From contig NC_045426.1 in NCBI RefSeq assembly GCF_902635505.1, positions 333,550,374 through 333,614,373 of the forward strand: a stretch of DNA of 64,000 nt, written 5' to 3'. The position numbers were made by a program, and so were the translations under genes. Origin of the DNA: Sarcophilus harrisii. Its lineage: Eukaryota > Chordata > Mammalia > Dasyuromorphia > Dasyuridae. The notes beneath the pieces are model-generated. The model had not been told where the DNA came from and did not search any database. It saw only the letters and a list, made by a program, of their open reading frames with translations. Shown piece after piece: positions 48,100 through 59,699 of the stretch (position 1 is its first letter; each line of letters begins with the position of its first letter).

Positions 48100-48620
48100 C
48101 TTCTGGGAGCACAGAGGAGATATATCTCCTAGTTGTGGGGCAGGGAATCAAGGAAAGCTTTGTGTAGATCATAACACCGGGTCTGGGCCCTTCTTTGAAG
48201 AAAAGGGCATATTTCTAGCATGGTGCAGGAGAAAGAGTGCCAGATTTGGAATCAGAGGACCTGGTTTCAAATCTTTTTTCTACCCTTTAATCCCCATGTG
48301 ATCTTTAAGAAGGTCAAGTCTTTAAATGTCAAAAGGATGAGGAAACTCATCTGTAAAATGAGGGGGAGGAACCAAAAGCTCTCTGATGTCCTTTCCATTT
48401 CTAAATCTGATAGTATGAACAGATAAAAATTTAAGAAGAGATCACTCTAAATATAAAGGATGATCTGTGAAAACGTGGAGCAACAGGAAAAGGCAGGACA
48501 ATATTGGAGTGACTGGAGTGGAACAAAAGGTAGAAAGGTATCTCGGAGCCAGATTGAGCATTGAAAAGGTTATTTTGTAATTATAGAAAGGTAGCCTGAC
48601 ATAGAAGAAGATACAGATAT
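48100..48620 (-). mobile_element. L2 LINE remnant with nested MAR1-like SINE
   Basis: CAGGGAATCAAGGAAAGCTT and GGAGCAACAGGAAAAGGCAG fit the L2 3'UTR antisense. The SINE is at 48,215-48,430 (AGCATGGTGCAGGAGAAAGA; CTGGTTTCAAATC). Confidence 0.5.
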
Positions 48621-48639
48621 GACCTCAGAGTAGAAGATC

Positions 48640-48845
48640 TGATTCTGATATAAAATGCCAGGGTCCTTCACATCTCTCTAAATCTCTTGAGTGGCAGAGT
48701 AGGATCCGGGCTGCATTAATCCGCTTTTGTAGAGGTGAAGTTACTTGGCTGGGGCACAGGCAAGGATCCATATATCCAAAGCAGGATTCAAGTTCAGGCC
48801 TTTCTAACTCTAAGCCCTGCACTTGTGTATTTACACTACTCCTAA
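48640..48845 (+). mobile_element. Marsupial SINE 3' part
   Basis: TCTCTCTAAATCTCTTGAGT, GGCAGAGTAGGATCCGGGCT and ATTCAAGTTCAGGCCTTTCT. Confidence 0.5.
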
Positions 48846-49015
48846 AAGTGAATTGAATGAAAGATAATAGGAACCTAAATTTAAATGATGTCAGTGGCTA
48901 TGGAAAAGAAGGCACTGATGCAAGAGATACTATGGAAACAGAATTTACAAGACTTAGTGACTAATAGTGCAAATTGTCTTAGTGATGGGGCAAAGGTCCT
49001 GAATCCAGAAATGTA

Positions 49016-49620
49016 TGTTGGGGTTCCAGGACTCTCCAGATTGGAGTTTGGGGGTTGGACCTCAAAATATATTGGGGTTTTGGGCCAGTGTTGTGAGGTA
49101 CTGCAAAGGAATTTGTACCATCTCCAAATCACAAGACAAAGATTTTATTATGATGTTGCTCACAGTGGGCTAATTTCCAAAAGGGAGTTTTAGTAATTAA
49201 GAAAGGGAAAGATGAGGCTAAGTTCCCTACGGGAACTCACCATTAACAAGGGAGAAGACTCCATTAAGACAGGATAAGTTCCTACTAAAAGGGGTTGGTG
49301 GGGGAATTACTCCATTGATTGATAGGCTGTTCCCCCCAAAAAATTAGCCTTTGTGATGCTTAGCAAGGAGGCTAACTCTAAAAGGAATCAGTGAAAAAGT
49401 GGAGTACCATTAGGTTTTTTTGCAGGAGAAAATAACCTCAGGGATTGACATCATAACTTGGCCTTCTGACTGAATACAGTAATTATGTTAATACAAGGAA
49501 TTCAACCAGGTCTCATTGAAACAAAGGAACAAAAGTTCCATTTAAGGACAAGATAGTCAATGCTCCTCCCTGCTTGCCTTGGGAGTAGTTGTGGGAATTT
49601 AAGTAGGGCCCACTACAACA
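49016..49620 (-). mobile_element. Probable solo retroviral LTR (fossil)
   Basis: In + orientation it runs from TGTTGGGGTTCC to GGCCCACTACAACA, so it has TG...CA ends with a short TGTTG/CAACA inverted repeat. On the minus strand AATAAAATCTTTGTCTTGTG lies about 130 bases before the CCCCAACA end, the usual place for a poly(A) signal followed by R/U5. No gag, pol or env sequence adjoins it. No clear target duplication was found, so the ends are provisional. Confidence 0.5.
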
Positions 49621-49809
49621 AAGGTCTGCTTAAATTCAACAAAAGCCACCTTCTGTCAACCCCTCCCTATGGCCCACCTAGATATTGAGTTGCTACTAAG
49701 GATATGGCTTTTTGCTGGGATCTTATTAGCCTCATTATTTGCCTTGGTAGTGGAAAGTGGGTTTTAATATGGGTAAAGAGGGGGAAAAGTAGGTTTTAAT
49801 TAGAAACTT

Positions 49810-51180
49810 TTTCTGTCCTTAAAAGATTTTATTTAATAAGATGAAATGTAATGATTGGAGAAATTGAGGAGGAATTAAGAATGGCTTCAGACATGGTTTG
49901 ATAGCAGTAGAAATGGACAAGTTAGGAGAATGGAGAGATTTTTTTCAGAGGATGATGAATACTATTTTATGCATGAGTTTGGTTGCCAGTGGGACATCTA
50001 AGTGTGTGCTTGTGGGGTAATTCACTAGCAAAATGGAGATGTGACATTGAAGTTCAAAAGAGATATTAGAGATAGGGATATAGGCTCCTAGATTTAGAGG
50101 TGGAGGCAATCTTAGAGGTCATCTTGTTTAATCTTGTTGTTTACAGATAAAGAAACTGGAGACCAGTGAGATTAAGTTCTTTATCCAATGTCACCCAGAT
50201 TCTCTGATTCCAAAACCTTTGCTCTTTCCATGGTACCTATGCTTTGAGAATCAGAGAGGTGAGAATTGAAGCCATGGGATGGAATGAGTTGGGCAAACTA
50301 GAAAGGAGTGAGAGAAAGAGATGGTGGCTTTGGGGAACAGGCACCGGGTGCCAGGAAGAGGGAAAGAATTCAGTGAAAGGGAGTGATTGTAGAGCAAGAA
50401 GAGATTATCAGTGAGCAGTAACAAATGTTTCAAAGAGGTCAAGAAAGATAAGGACTTAGAAAAGAAGAGCATGAGATTTTTGCATGATCAGATTATTAAT
50501 GACATTGGAGATTGTTGTTTCAGTACAGCAAAGGAAAAAAATATATCAGGGAGATATGTAAATATAGATATTAAAGAATGAATGGGTGGTAGGGAATTAG
50601 GTGTATAAGTATGGCAGTGATTGGGAATGGGGAGAGATGATGATAACAAAGTCATGGGAAAGATTCCACTTGACTCTCCCCTTGCTCTGCTTTTCAATGT
50701 TCCTTGGAGAGATGTGAGAAGCTTGTTACAGTGGATAGAGAGCTTGGAGGCTGGAAAATCTAGCTTTAAGTCTTGTTTCTGATACTCTGAGCAAGTCCAT
50801 TAACCTCTCAATGCCTCTAACTCTCTAAGACTAAAAGTGATAGACTAGTTGCTGATTTGCTTTGATAGAGTTTCCTTACAGAAGAATTTCCTACATTAAT
50901 GAAATCATGCATCAGGATTCTTGTCCAAACCCCAAATTAATATGTTGATAGGCAGAGGAGGAGATGACAATAAAGAAGGGCGGGGAATGAAAATGAGAGT
51001 AGGGATGTTTGAAAGAGCAAGATCTGAAAGGAGGGATATGGTCAAAACAGGTCAGAAGACTAACTCTCTCCCTGAGGCTTGAGGTAAGGAAGAGTGGATG
51101 AGTAAGGACAGAGAGGTTTTAAAGCTAAAGGAAGGGAGTTGAAGGAACTCACATTAGATGATTCTACTAAAATAGAAAGT
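49810..51180 (-). mobile_element. L2 LINE segment with nested SINEs
   Basis: GTTTCAAAGAGGTCAAGAAA followed by GATAAGGACTTAGAAAAGAA and GACATTGGAGATTGTTGTTT is the L2 RT region in antisense. A MIR-like copy (about 50,085-50,235) and a MAR1-like SINE (about 50,710-50,930; CAGTGGATAGAGAGCTTGGA) interrupt it. Confidence 0.6.
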
Positions 51181-51184
51181 GTGT

Positions 51185-52310
51185 TGGGCATAAAGGATGA
51201 TACCATAAACAAATTAGGAGAGCAAGGGATAATTTATCTATCAGGTCTTTGGAGAAGAGAGGAATTTATGACAAATTGGACAACTTTGATTACATTAAAT
51301 TAAAAAGGTTTTGCACAAATAAAACCAACAGAAACAAGGTTAAAAGTGAAGTACAAAGCTGGAAAAAAATCTTTATAACCAGTGTTTTTTTATAAAGGTC
51401 TCATTTCTAAAATGTATAAAGAACTGCATCAATTTTATAAGAATACAAGTTATTCCCCAATTGATAAATGATCAAAGGATATGAACAGACAATTTTCAGA
51501 TGACAAAATATAGATACCATCTATAGTCATATGAAAAAATGCTCTAAATCATTAGAGAAAAATTAAAACAACTCTGAGGTACCATTTTCACATCTTTAAG
51601 ATTGGCTAAGATGACAAGAAAAGATAATGACAAATGTTGGAGGGGATGTGGAAAAAGTGGGATACTAAAGCATTGTTGGTAGAATTGTGAAATGATCCAA
51701 ACATTCTGGAGAGCAATCTGGAACTATGCCCAAAGGGCTATAAAACTGTGCATACCCTTTGACCCAGCAGTGCCATTACTGGGTCTGTATCCCAAGGAAA
51801 TTATAAAGGGAAAAGGACCTACATGTGCAAGCATGTTTATAGCAGCTCTTTTTGCAGTAGCAAAGAATTGTAAAATGCCCATCAATTGGGGAGTGGCTGA
51901 ATAAGTTGTGGTATGTGAAGATAATGGGATATTATTGTTCTATAAAAATGATGTACAAGCTGATTTTAGAAAGGCCTGGAAAAATTTACATGAACTTATG
52001 CTGAGCAAAACAAGCAGAACCATTATTGTACACAATAACAGCAAGAATGTGCAATGATCAACTGTGAAAGACTTGGTTCTTCTCAGTGGTTCATTGAACC
52101 AAAGCAATCCCAATAGACTTTGGACAGAAAATGCCATCTGCATCCAGGAAAAAAACTGTGGGGATTGAGTGTAAATCAACATATGCTATGTTCACTTCTT
52201 TTTTTTGTTTTTTTTTTTTCCTCTCCCATGGTTTTCCCTTTTGCTCTGATTTTTCTCTCTCAATAGGATTCATAAAGCAATGTGTATTAAAAGATAAATA
52301 AATTTTAAAA
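51185..52310 (+). mobile_element. 5'-truncated L1, 1.1 kb
   Basis: It contains the ORF2 C-terminal part: AAATGTTGGAGGGGATGTGG, GGTAGAATTGTGAAATGATC, and a 70-codon open segment reading IQTFWRAIWNYAQRAIKLCI and PFDPAVPLLGLYPKEIIKGK. It ends in the 3'UTR and an A-rich tail. TA/TG-rich repeats follow at 52,335-52,400. Confidence 0.9.
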
Positions 52311-52559
52311 AGAATTGGCTTAGAGAGGGAATAATATACATATATATGTATGTGTGTATATATATATACATGTAGAAATACATATATATGAGAAAATAAA
52401 TATATATTACCCTATAGGATAGTAGGAGGGAAAATGGAAAGAGGGGGTACAGAAGAGAGGATAGATTAAGGGAGAAATAGTCAAAAACATTGTGTTTTAG
52501 GGGGGGACAGGGTCAAAGGAGAGAGACTAGAATAAACAGTGGGGGAAATATAATTAGTA

Positions 52560-53150
52560 CAAATAATTGTGAAAAAATGAAGCCAATTTTCTAATAAATG
52601 TCTCATTTCTTAAACATATATAGTCAAATCGAATTTATTAAAAAAAGAGTCACTTCCCAATTTGACAAATGGTTAAAAGATATGAATAATTTTCAGATGA
52701 AGTAACTATAATTATCTATGGCCATATTTTTTAAAAGTTCTAATTCACTATTGATTGGAGAAATGTAAATCAAACAATTCTGAAGTACTACTACATACCT
52801 ACTAGATCAGCTAATTAGGGAAAAAAAGGGAAATGAGAAATGTTGGAGGGATTATGGGAAAAAATAAGACATTAATGCACTTTTAGAGGAGCTCTGAATT
52901 GATTCAATCATTCTGGAGAACAATTTGGAACTATGCCCAATGGGCTATAAAACTATGCATCCCATATGATATAGCACTACCATTACTAAGTCTATATCCC
53001 AAAAGATTTTTTTTTTAACAAAAAGGAAGGGACCTACACATAGAGAAAATATTTATAGGAATTCTTTTCTGGAGTCAAGGAATTGCAAACTGAGGGGATT
53101 TTCATCATTTGGGGGATGGCTGAATAAATTGTGGTACATGATCAAGCTGG
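52560..53150 (+). mobile_element. Old L1 ORF2 fragment
   Basis: CACTTCCCAATTTGACAAAT, CATTCTGGAGAACAATTTGG and GGCTGAATAAATTGTGGTAC follow the L1 order, at roughly 70% similarity to the neighbouring L1 copy. Confidence 0.8.
52598..52796 (+). repeat. Inverted duplication, source copy
   Basis: 199 bp lying inside the old L1 fragment. Its reverse complement occurs at 54,113-54,311 with two mismatches (at 52,631 and 52,783) and no gaps. Confidence 0.95.
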
Positions 53151-53296
53151 AAAAAAATAAAAATAAAATAGAAAGTATGGTTCTCAACAGTGACAGAATG
53201 AGAGAGAGGAAGCGAAGAGGAAGTCCATGTTGGGTTCTCTACTGAGAAAAGCCCAGGGACCTTGAAAATCAGGCCATCTTGTGCTGGAGGTAGAAA

Positions 53297-53480
53297 GGAT
53301 AAAACAAAGTTGTTCAGTTATATCCAACTCTTTGTGATCCCATTTAGTGTTTTCTTGTCAAGAATTCCGAGTAATTTGCCATTTTCTTCACTTTATTTTG
53401 ACAATGAAGAAACTGAGACAAACAGGATTAAATGATTCAGCAGGAGTCACACGATTACGAAGTACCTGAGGCCAGAAAGA
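53297..53480 (+). mobile_element. Composite SINE, second copy
   Basis: CAGTTATATCCAACTCTTTG, GTAATTTGCCATTTTCTTCA and ATGAAGAAACTGAGACAAAC. Same family as 10,645-10,895. Confidence 0.6.
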
Positions 53481-53744
53481 CTGAGAATTCTTAAAGAAGT
53501 CTTAGATGAGAAGAGTCCTTTAGGTCAAAGAGCATTCAGTCAAGGAGAATGGTTAAGCACCAGAAAGAGAGCTGGAGAGTTCCACTGCAATGTAATTTTT
53601 GAACCATATCAGAGAATACTGTGAATTAAGAGAGGGGATCCATGAATGTGTGTATGTGTGTGTGCACACTAAAGGGGAATCAGGGAAGGTTTTCTAGAGC
53701 AAATGGCATTTGAGATAGAGCTTAAAAGGAGAGAATGAGAAGAG

Positions 53745-53950
53745 CATTTTTTTAAGTGTCTAACTAGGTGTCAAGCAATTTGCTAAGCATGAATGCCTGA
53801 TTGAAGCAGGTGCTATTCTTATGTTCATTTTATAGTTAAGGAAATTGAAACAAACAGAAGTTAATCAACTTGCATAGTCATATAGCCAAGGTCTGAAGTC
53901 AGGTATTCTTGACTCCAAGCCCTCAGCTTTATTATCACTTGCTGCTTAGG
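53745..53950 (+). mobile_element. MIR SINE
   Basis: TAACTAGGTGTCAAGCAATT, GGTGCTATTCTTATGTTCAT and TATTCTTGACTCCAAGCCCT. Confidence 0.6.
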
Positions 53951-53999
53951 TTTATAGCCACACCAGGGCTGTGAATTCCCCGCCACACACACACATACA

Positions 54000-54690
54000 T
54001 ATTTAAAATTTCCCTTTATTCCTATTACATTTCATCTTAACTAATTCAGTCTATCTTAGTCTCTTGAGATCTTTTGGGATATTATTGTCACATAACATTA
54101 ATTATCACATACATGTAGTAGTACTGCAGAATTGTTTGATTTACATTTCTCCAATCAATAGTGAATTAGAACTTTTAAAAAATATGGCCATAGATAATTA
54201 TAGTTACTTCATCTGAAAATTATTCATATCTTTTAACCATTTGTCAAATTGGGAAGTGACTCTTTTTTTAATAAATTTGATTTGACTATATATGTTTAAG
54301 AAATGAGACATGTTAATTCTCATAGTTTCATGTCATCTGCAAGTATGATAAAATAATTTCTAGGCTTTTATTAAGGTCATTGGTTATGTTCAGAGAAGGA
54401 GTGGCTATTAAGAGTTCTTTGATAACTCCTTCCTTCCTAGGTGACCTAGCTGTCACCTAGCTGCCCGCTGATGGAAATTTTGAATAGAACACTCTATTGT
54501 AGTTTTCCCTCCATGGTAACATTGATTAAAAAATTAACCACTTTTTAGGATTAGTTTTTCAATTAATTTGGGGTCCAGCCAACTATTATTTTTTATTTTG
54601 TTCTCTCAGACTAAAGAAAATCAGAGATATGTTAAATGCTTTGGTTAAATCTAAGGCTAATAGAGTTATCCCTTTCATATCACAGGAGTC
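54000..54690 (-). mobile_element. CR1-clade LINE fragment, interrupted
   Basis: TTTCATCTTAACTAATTCAG on the left and TTCATGTCATCTGCAAGTAT, AATGCTTTGGTTAAATCTAA on the right are successive parts of the antisense CR1 RT (MKFN and GPVLFNIFINDL..KFADDTKL regions). They are split by the 199-bp insert at 54,113-54,311. Confidence 0.6.
54113..54311 (-). repeat. Inverted duplication, inserted copy
   Basis: Reverse complement of 52,598-52,796, 197 of 199 bases identical. It sits in a CR1 remnant. The flanks carry a weak short duplication (ATTAATTATCAC before, GTTAATTCTCAT after), both matching the same point of the CR1 sequence. It has no poly(A) or poly(T) tail. Confidence 0.95.
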
Positions 54691-54699
54691 AGAGACATG

Positions 54700-55060
54700 A
54701 TGCTCCCCCAATCTGGAAAATTCATATAAAAGTTTTTAGTCCTCCCTTTGTACCAGAGAAATCTGAATTTTTTCTTTTTATTTTATGGAGTGTTTATAAT
54801 ATCTTATTATAAAATTTGGTTTTAATATTTGGTCATAGGATCTGTCATCTGCTGACCTTCATTTGTCATCTATGGATTCTGCAAAACTACCCCAAAATTC
54901 CCACTTCTTGTGCTGAACTGCTACATATCAAAACTGTGATAAAGAAAACTGCAATATGGAAGAATAACTGTATAGATATGATATTTGCCTGTTTGCCCTA
55001 GTAATCTCTTCAAACAACGAAATGAAGCTTGTCTGGCTTAAATTGTTCTTTTAAAGCATA
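54700..55060. other. Intergenic DNA, nothing recognised
   Basis: No repeat family or gene identified. The 61-codon frame at 54,816-55,001 has no recognisable similarity. Confidence 0.35.
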
Positions 55061-55061
55061 T

Positions 55062-55305
55062 ATCTACTGATTTTTCTTATACATCAAGATAATTGTGTAA
55101 ATATGTATGTATATATTTGATTTAACGTATATATTTAACATATATTTATAATATATGTGTTTTACATATATTGGATTGCTTGCAGTCAGGGGAAGGGAGT
55201 TGAGGGGCAAAGGGGGAGTAGGAATACAGGTTTTGCAAGGATCAGTGTTGAAAAGTTGTCTATGGATATGTTTTGAAAATAATAAGCTTTAATTAAGAAA
55301 GTAAG
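55062..55305 (+). mobile_element. L1 3'UTR fragment
   Basis: GATTTTTCTTATACATCAAG, TTGGATTGCTTGCAGTCAGG and TTGTCTATGGATATGTTTTG. Confidence 0.85.
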
Positions 55306-55309
55306 TGTC

Positions 55310-55845
55310 TATTTTTTTTTTTTTAACATTAGTATGTTATATTCTCAAACACCATTAAGTTTTTCTTTCTTCAGCTTCTTAGGGGTATATTTTTCTTGTG
55401 AACAACTTCCTCTTCTGGTTTAGGAATAATCTACTCCTTTTCAGTCCGGATCATCTTGATATGGAAAGAGGAAATCATGGCTAGCTTGGTTTGATCATAA
55501 ACTCTGTAATTTTGCCTATACCTTTTGGGAGCTCCATTGACCTGAATATTCTCAATGATGATAGTATCTGTATTCAAATTCTTCAATCTTCATTACTCTT
55601 TAAACTTTTGGTTCCCTAGTCTTCTTTTTAGGTCAATGACTGGGTTCTGTCCCACTCCTTAACTTAAGTATACTTGACAACTCCATTGTATCCAAAAGTA
55701 GGGAAAATACATTATTCCTTAAATAAGATAGCTTTTAAAATACTTAATAGCTTTTCAGATTTTTATATCTTCAATAGGCTGGGTATTTTCATTGTTGATC
55801 TTTAATTGATCTCAGGCTTCCAAATATCTTGATGTCATGATTTTG
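55310..55845. other. Intergenic DNA, nothing certain
   Basis: Poly(T) at 55,312-55,324, then sequence without a confident match. Confidence 0.35.
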
Positions 55846-56720
55846 TGGAGTTTTTTAAGAATATTTTTCTCCCAATACAATCTCCCAATTGTCAAGACAA
55901 TTTTTAGCATTCATTTTTACAAGATTTTGAGTTCCAAAATTTTCTCTTCTTTCTTTCCTTCACCTTTTTCTAAAATAATGGACAGCTTGTTATAGGTTAT
56001 ACATGTGCCATCAGGTAGAATATATTTCCATAATAGTCACAGTTGTGGAAGAAGAAATAGATCAAAAGAAAAAAAAAACATGAGAAAGAATAAAGTAAGT
56101 GGAAAAAAGTATGCATCAAACTGTATTTAAAGTCCATCAGTTTAACTTATTGGTTTGCTTATTTATTATGCTTTTTCCATTTTGCAACAGTTCAAGTATT
56201 CCAGGTTGTTTTAAAGTTTGACAGTTTATTATTTCTTATTGCACAATAGCATTCCATTATATTCATATACTTTAGCTTGTTTAGCCATTCCCCAATTGAT
56301 AGGCATCCCTTCAATTTTTAATATTTTGCCACCATGAAAAGAGCTACTATAAAAGTAACTTTGATCATGTAGGTCTTTTCCCCCTTTTAATTGAGCTCTT
56401 TGGGATACAGAACTAACAGTAGTGTTCCCAGGTCAAAGGGTGTGTATCGTTTGGTTGCCCTTTAGGCATAATTCCAAATACTCTGAAGAATAGTTTGATC
56501 AGTTCACAACTCTACTAACAGTACATCAGTGTCCCAATTTTTCCATATCCTCTTCAACATTTGTCATTTTCCTGTTTTGTTGTATTGGCCAGTGTTATGA
56601 GTATGAGATGGTATCAGAGTTGTTTTGATTTCCATGTCTCTAATCAAAAGTGATTTAGAGTCCTTCTTCATAAGCCTATACATAGCTTTCATTCCTTCAT
56701 TTGAAAACTTTTGTGGTATT
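55845..56720 (-). mobile_element. Old L1 3' end
   Basis: GAGTTCCAAAATTTTCTCTT, AGGTTATACATGTGCCATCA, CCATTCCCCAATTGATAGGC and TGGGATACAGAACTAACAGT are antisense L1 3'UTR and ORF2 end. Confidence 0.8.
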
Positions 56721-56799
56721 CCTGAGGCCATTTTTGGATATTACCCCTGAGTGCTTTTGGAGAGTGCCAGAGAGAAAGAAAGATATTTTTTAATGACTT

Positions 56800-57120
56800 G
56801 AGTTTCCCTTTCTCCCTTTCTTTCCCAGTCTAGAAATAAAGTGACTACTCATGGACCCAAGCACACCACAGATCTGAATGGGAACATTGACCTACTCAAA
56901 TTCTAAACTAGGGTTAGCTTGACAATTATGCCCAGACTATTCAATCATCTACTCCTTTTCATCTCCCTGGGACTCACCACATTGATGCTATCTGTTCTTA
57001 GTGAAGTCACCTGATCAACATAGCCTACTGCATCTCAGAACTCTCGAGCTGCAGAGATGCACCAACCTCAGCTTCCCTATCAGAAGGGATTACAAATGTG
57101 TATCACCATACCTAGCCCAT
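56800..57120 (-). pseudogene. RN7SL pseudogene: 7SL RNA (signal recognition particle RNA) pseudogene
   Basis: Read on the minus strand from 57,120, the sequence follows 7SL RNA through both domains. GGGCTAGGTATGGTGATACA aligns with the 5' Alu domain start, and GTAATCCCTTCTGATAGGGA with AGCTGAGG aligns with GTAGTCCCAGCTACTCGGGA and GGCTGAGG. TAGCATCAATGTGGTGA aligns with CGGCATCAATATGGTGA in the S domain. GTCAATGTTCCCATTCAGAT with GAGTAGTCACT aligns with the 3' part. The length of about 320 bases suits a full-length copy. Many substitutions and an A/G-rich 3' tail point to an old retrotransposed pseudogene rather than a working gene. Confidence 0.85.
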
Positions 57121-57275
57121 AACTATTTTAAAAAAAAAAGTTTTATCAATTCATTTTGATTTTTAAAACATTACAGTCTTTTTCTGTAAATACTCCCATA
57201 TCTCCATTCCCCGCTCCTTAAAATTACATATTCGCTTGTCTTTAAATTATCTTTTGACTTCACTATTATTCCCTT

Positions 57276-57333
57276 CCTTCCTTCTTTCGTTTGTTCGTTC
57301 GTTTGTTCCTTCCTTCCTTCCTTCCTTCCCTTC
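57276..57333 (+). repeat. (TTCC)n / (GTTC)n simple repeat
   Basis: CCTTCCTTCCTTC and CGTTTGTTCGTTCGTTTG units directly before an L1 3' end. Confidence 0.9.
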
Positions 57334-57640
57334 ATTAAAGCTTTTTATTTACAAAACATGTGCAAAGCCTTCTATTCCAAATTATCCCCTCCTTCCCACC
57401 ACCCCCTTCCCTAAATGGCAGGTAGTCCAATACATGTTAAATTATGTTAAATCCAATATATGTATACATATTTATACAATTATCTTGTTGCACAAGAAAA
57501 ATTGGATCAAGAAGGAAAAAAACTGAGAAAGAAAACAAAATGCAATCAAACAACAACAGAAAGAATGAGAATGCTATGTTATGGTCCATACAAAGTTTCC
57601 ACGGTCTTTTCTCTGGGTGTAGATGGTTCTCTTCATCACT
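57334..57640 (-). mobile_element. L1 3'UTR fragment
   Basis: ATTAAAGCTTTTTATTTACA, GGCAGGTAGTCCAATACATG, TTGCACAAGAAAAATTGGAT and CTGGGTGTAGATGGTTCTCT. Confidence 0.88.
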
Positions 57641-57649
57641 GTCACTTTA

Positions 57650-58290
57650 CCATTATTATCATAGTGTAACCATAACTTGTTAAAAAAAAAGAGAGACTTT
57701 TTTATATATATTTTTGTAAATGTCTTTAATATCTAACTTAATAGAGGGCAGCTGGATTTCACCAATCTGTTGCAATATGCTGTTTTGGTTGAAGTACTGT
57801 TTATGGAGAAAATCCAGCTTCACACAGATTTGTGGTTAGTAAAGAGAGAAGGAAAGAGCATGTTTATTGGCAAATAAACATCTCAATATTATTATGAGAA
57901 TAATTTTGACCTTGAAGACCCCCTGAAAGGGGCTCAGGAATTCCCAGAGTCAACTATACTAATTCTTCCCTTCTTAAGGTTCTTATTATACTTAGTACCT
58001 TGTTGTATTCTCTCTTTCCTCTCTAGAATGAAAATCTTGACCTATATCATCTAAAATGGCTTTCCCACTCTCTAACATGTATGTCAGTACTTAAAACAAA
58101 ACAACCCCAAACAAATAACTCATGATTTTTTATCACTGTGTGTCCTCCCTCCAATAATGCAGATTTCAACCTTCCCAATCCATAACAGATTGTCTTTGGG
58201 ACTTATTGTAACCAGAAAGTTTCATCTTCCAGGGGACATTCTTTGGATGGTATCATATTTCTGCACGTACTAGCCTAGTTGTCTGATAAC
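57650..58290. other. Intergenic DNA, unrecognised
   Basis: It contains GCTGGATTT (about 57,751) and its complement AAATCCAGC (about 57,812) some 60 bases apart, but I cannot assign an element. Confidence 0.35.
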
Positions 58291-58294
58291 AGAC

Positions 58295-58405
58295 ACAGTT
58301 CCTTCAGAATAGGAACTGTTTCATTTTTGTGTTATATTCTCAGTCCCTAGCACAGAACTTAGTAGTAAATGCTTAATAAACACTTGTTGAATGGTTGATT
58401 GCACC
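58295..58405 (+). mobile_element. L2 LINE 3' end
   Basis: CAGTCCCTAGCACAGAACTT, then TGCTTAATAAACACTTGTTG and AATGGTTGATTG, is a textbook L2 terminus with its TGAATG-type tail. Confidence 0.7.
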
Positions 58406-58549
58406 AATGCTCAACCCCTACTTTAGATGTTTCCAGGTTGGTGTAGGACCCCCTGAGTCTTTATTTTGTTGAAATAATCTTTGCAACCCAGTGTCAACTC
58501 TGTTATATAATTAGTGATCAGAAAATTTCATTAAAAATTATGTTTTAAA

Positions 58550-59145
58550 ATTTTTTTGACTTTTAAATCATCAAAATTTCTCCCAGTGTTCCTCTCCCTG
58601 CCCCAAATCCACCTCAAGAGCCAGAAAAGCTGGAATTTAAGAATACATGAAAGTACCAAACTGGGTCCATTGAAAATACATTTCTTTTCATTTATAAGGC
58701 AAAGAAAATAGAGATAGTAGTAGAAAATTTTTTTCAAAGTTAAATTGTAATTTTGGGAATTAATTGATTCATCTAATATTTCTAACGTGTTAATATTTTT
58801 AAGAAGAGAAGAGGAAAAAAAATCAGTAAAACTGCTTCACATATCATAAAAGTCTAAAAATATGTGTAATGTATCACACCCAAAGAAGTCCCACCTCCAC
58901 AATGCAGTGCAGTGGAGGTGTCTTCTCATATTTCTTCTGTGGAGTCATGCTTATTCTTTGTAATTTTGCACCACTCACTATTGGTTGTTTTGTAGTTGTT
59001 CATTCTGTTTACATTATTGTAGGCAGTGTGTACATTTTTTAATTCACTCTATATTAGATCATGTAAATCTTTCCATGCTTTTTTCAATAGCCATGATATT
59101 TTTCATTTCTTACAGCAAATTAATATTTAATTATATTTATGACAA
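58550..59145 (-). mobile_element. Probable old L1 remnant
   Basis: ATCATGTAAATCTTTCCATG and TTTTTCATTTCTTACAGC with C-rich 3'UTR-like sequence at about 58,580. The match is weak. Confidence 0.4.
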
Positions 59146-59379
59146 ACGATAATATGAAAAAAGTGAAACAATGGCCTAAAGTTCAGGGCTTATGTGAGGG
59201 ACAGGGTAGAGAAAGGGATCATTTAGATTGGGATTCAGGCTCAAGGGCAGGGTGTTTGAACTTTAGCCAGAAAAGATCCATTGAAAGGCCTTGCTAAGAT
59301 TAATGTCTGTTGTAACAGGAAAGATTATCCTATCCATAAAGTCCAGGAAAAAAATATGAGAGAGATATAGATAAATATA

Positions 59380-59471
59380 TTCACACATATATATGTATGT
59401 ATATATGTATAGACACATATCTCCAAATTGCAACTCATTTCGTGTGTGTGTGTTTGTGTGTGTGTGTGTAG
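59380..59471 (+). repeat. TA/TG microsatellites
   Basis: ATATATGTATGTATATATGT followed by a (GT)n run at 59,443-59,469. Confidence 0.9.
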
Positions 59472-59699
59472 GGAATGTTGATTTTCATGTACCTTCCTTA
59501 ACTTCAAAAACTATTGAGAGACCTCCAAGCTGATTCTGACCTATGTGATTCTGGTTAGTTTATTTTGTCCTTATTTATTTTGTTCTTTTCCAACGAATAA
59601 ACAATAATTCTAAATTGAATAGAGAAAGATATAGAACTTATGAGCTGGAAGAAACTTTAGAATAAAGAATATCCAAGTTTAAAGGTCATCTAGAAAATG

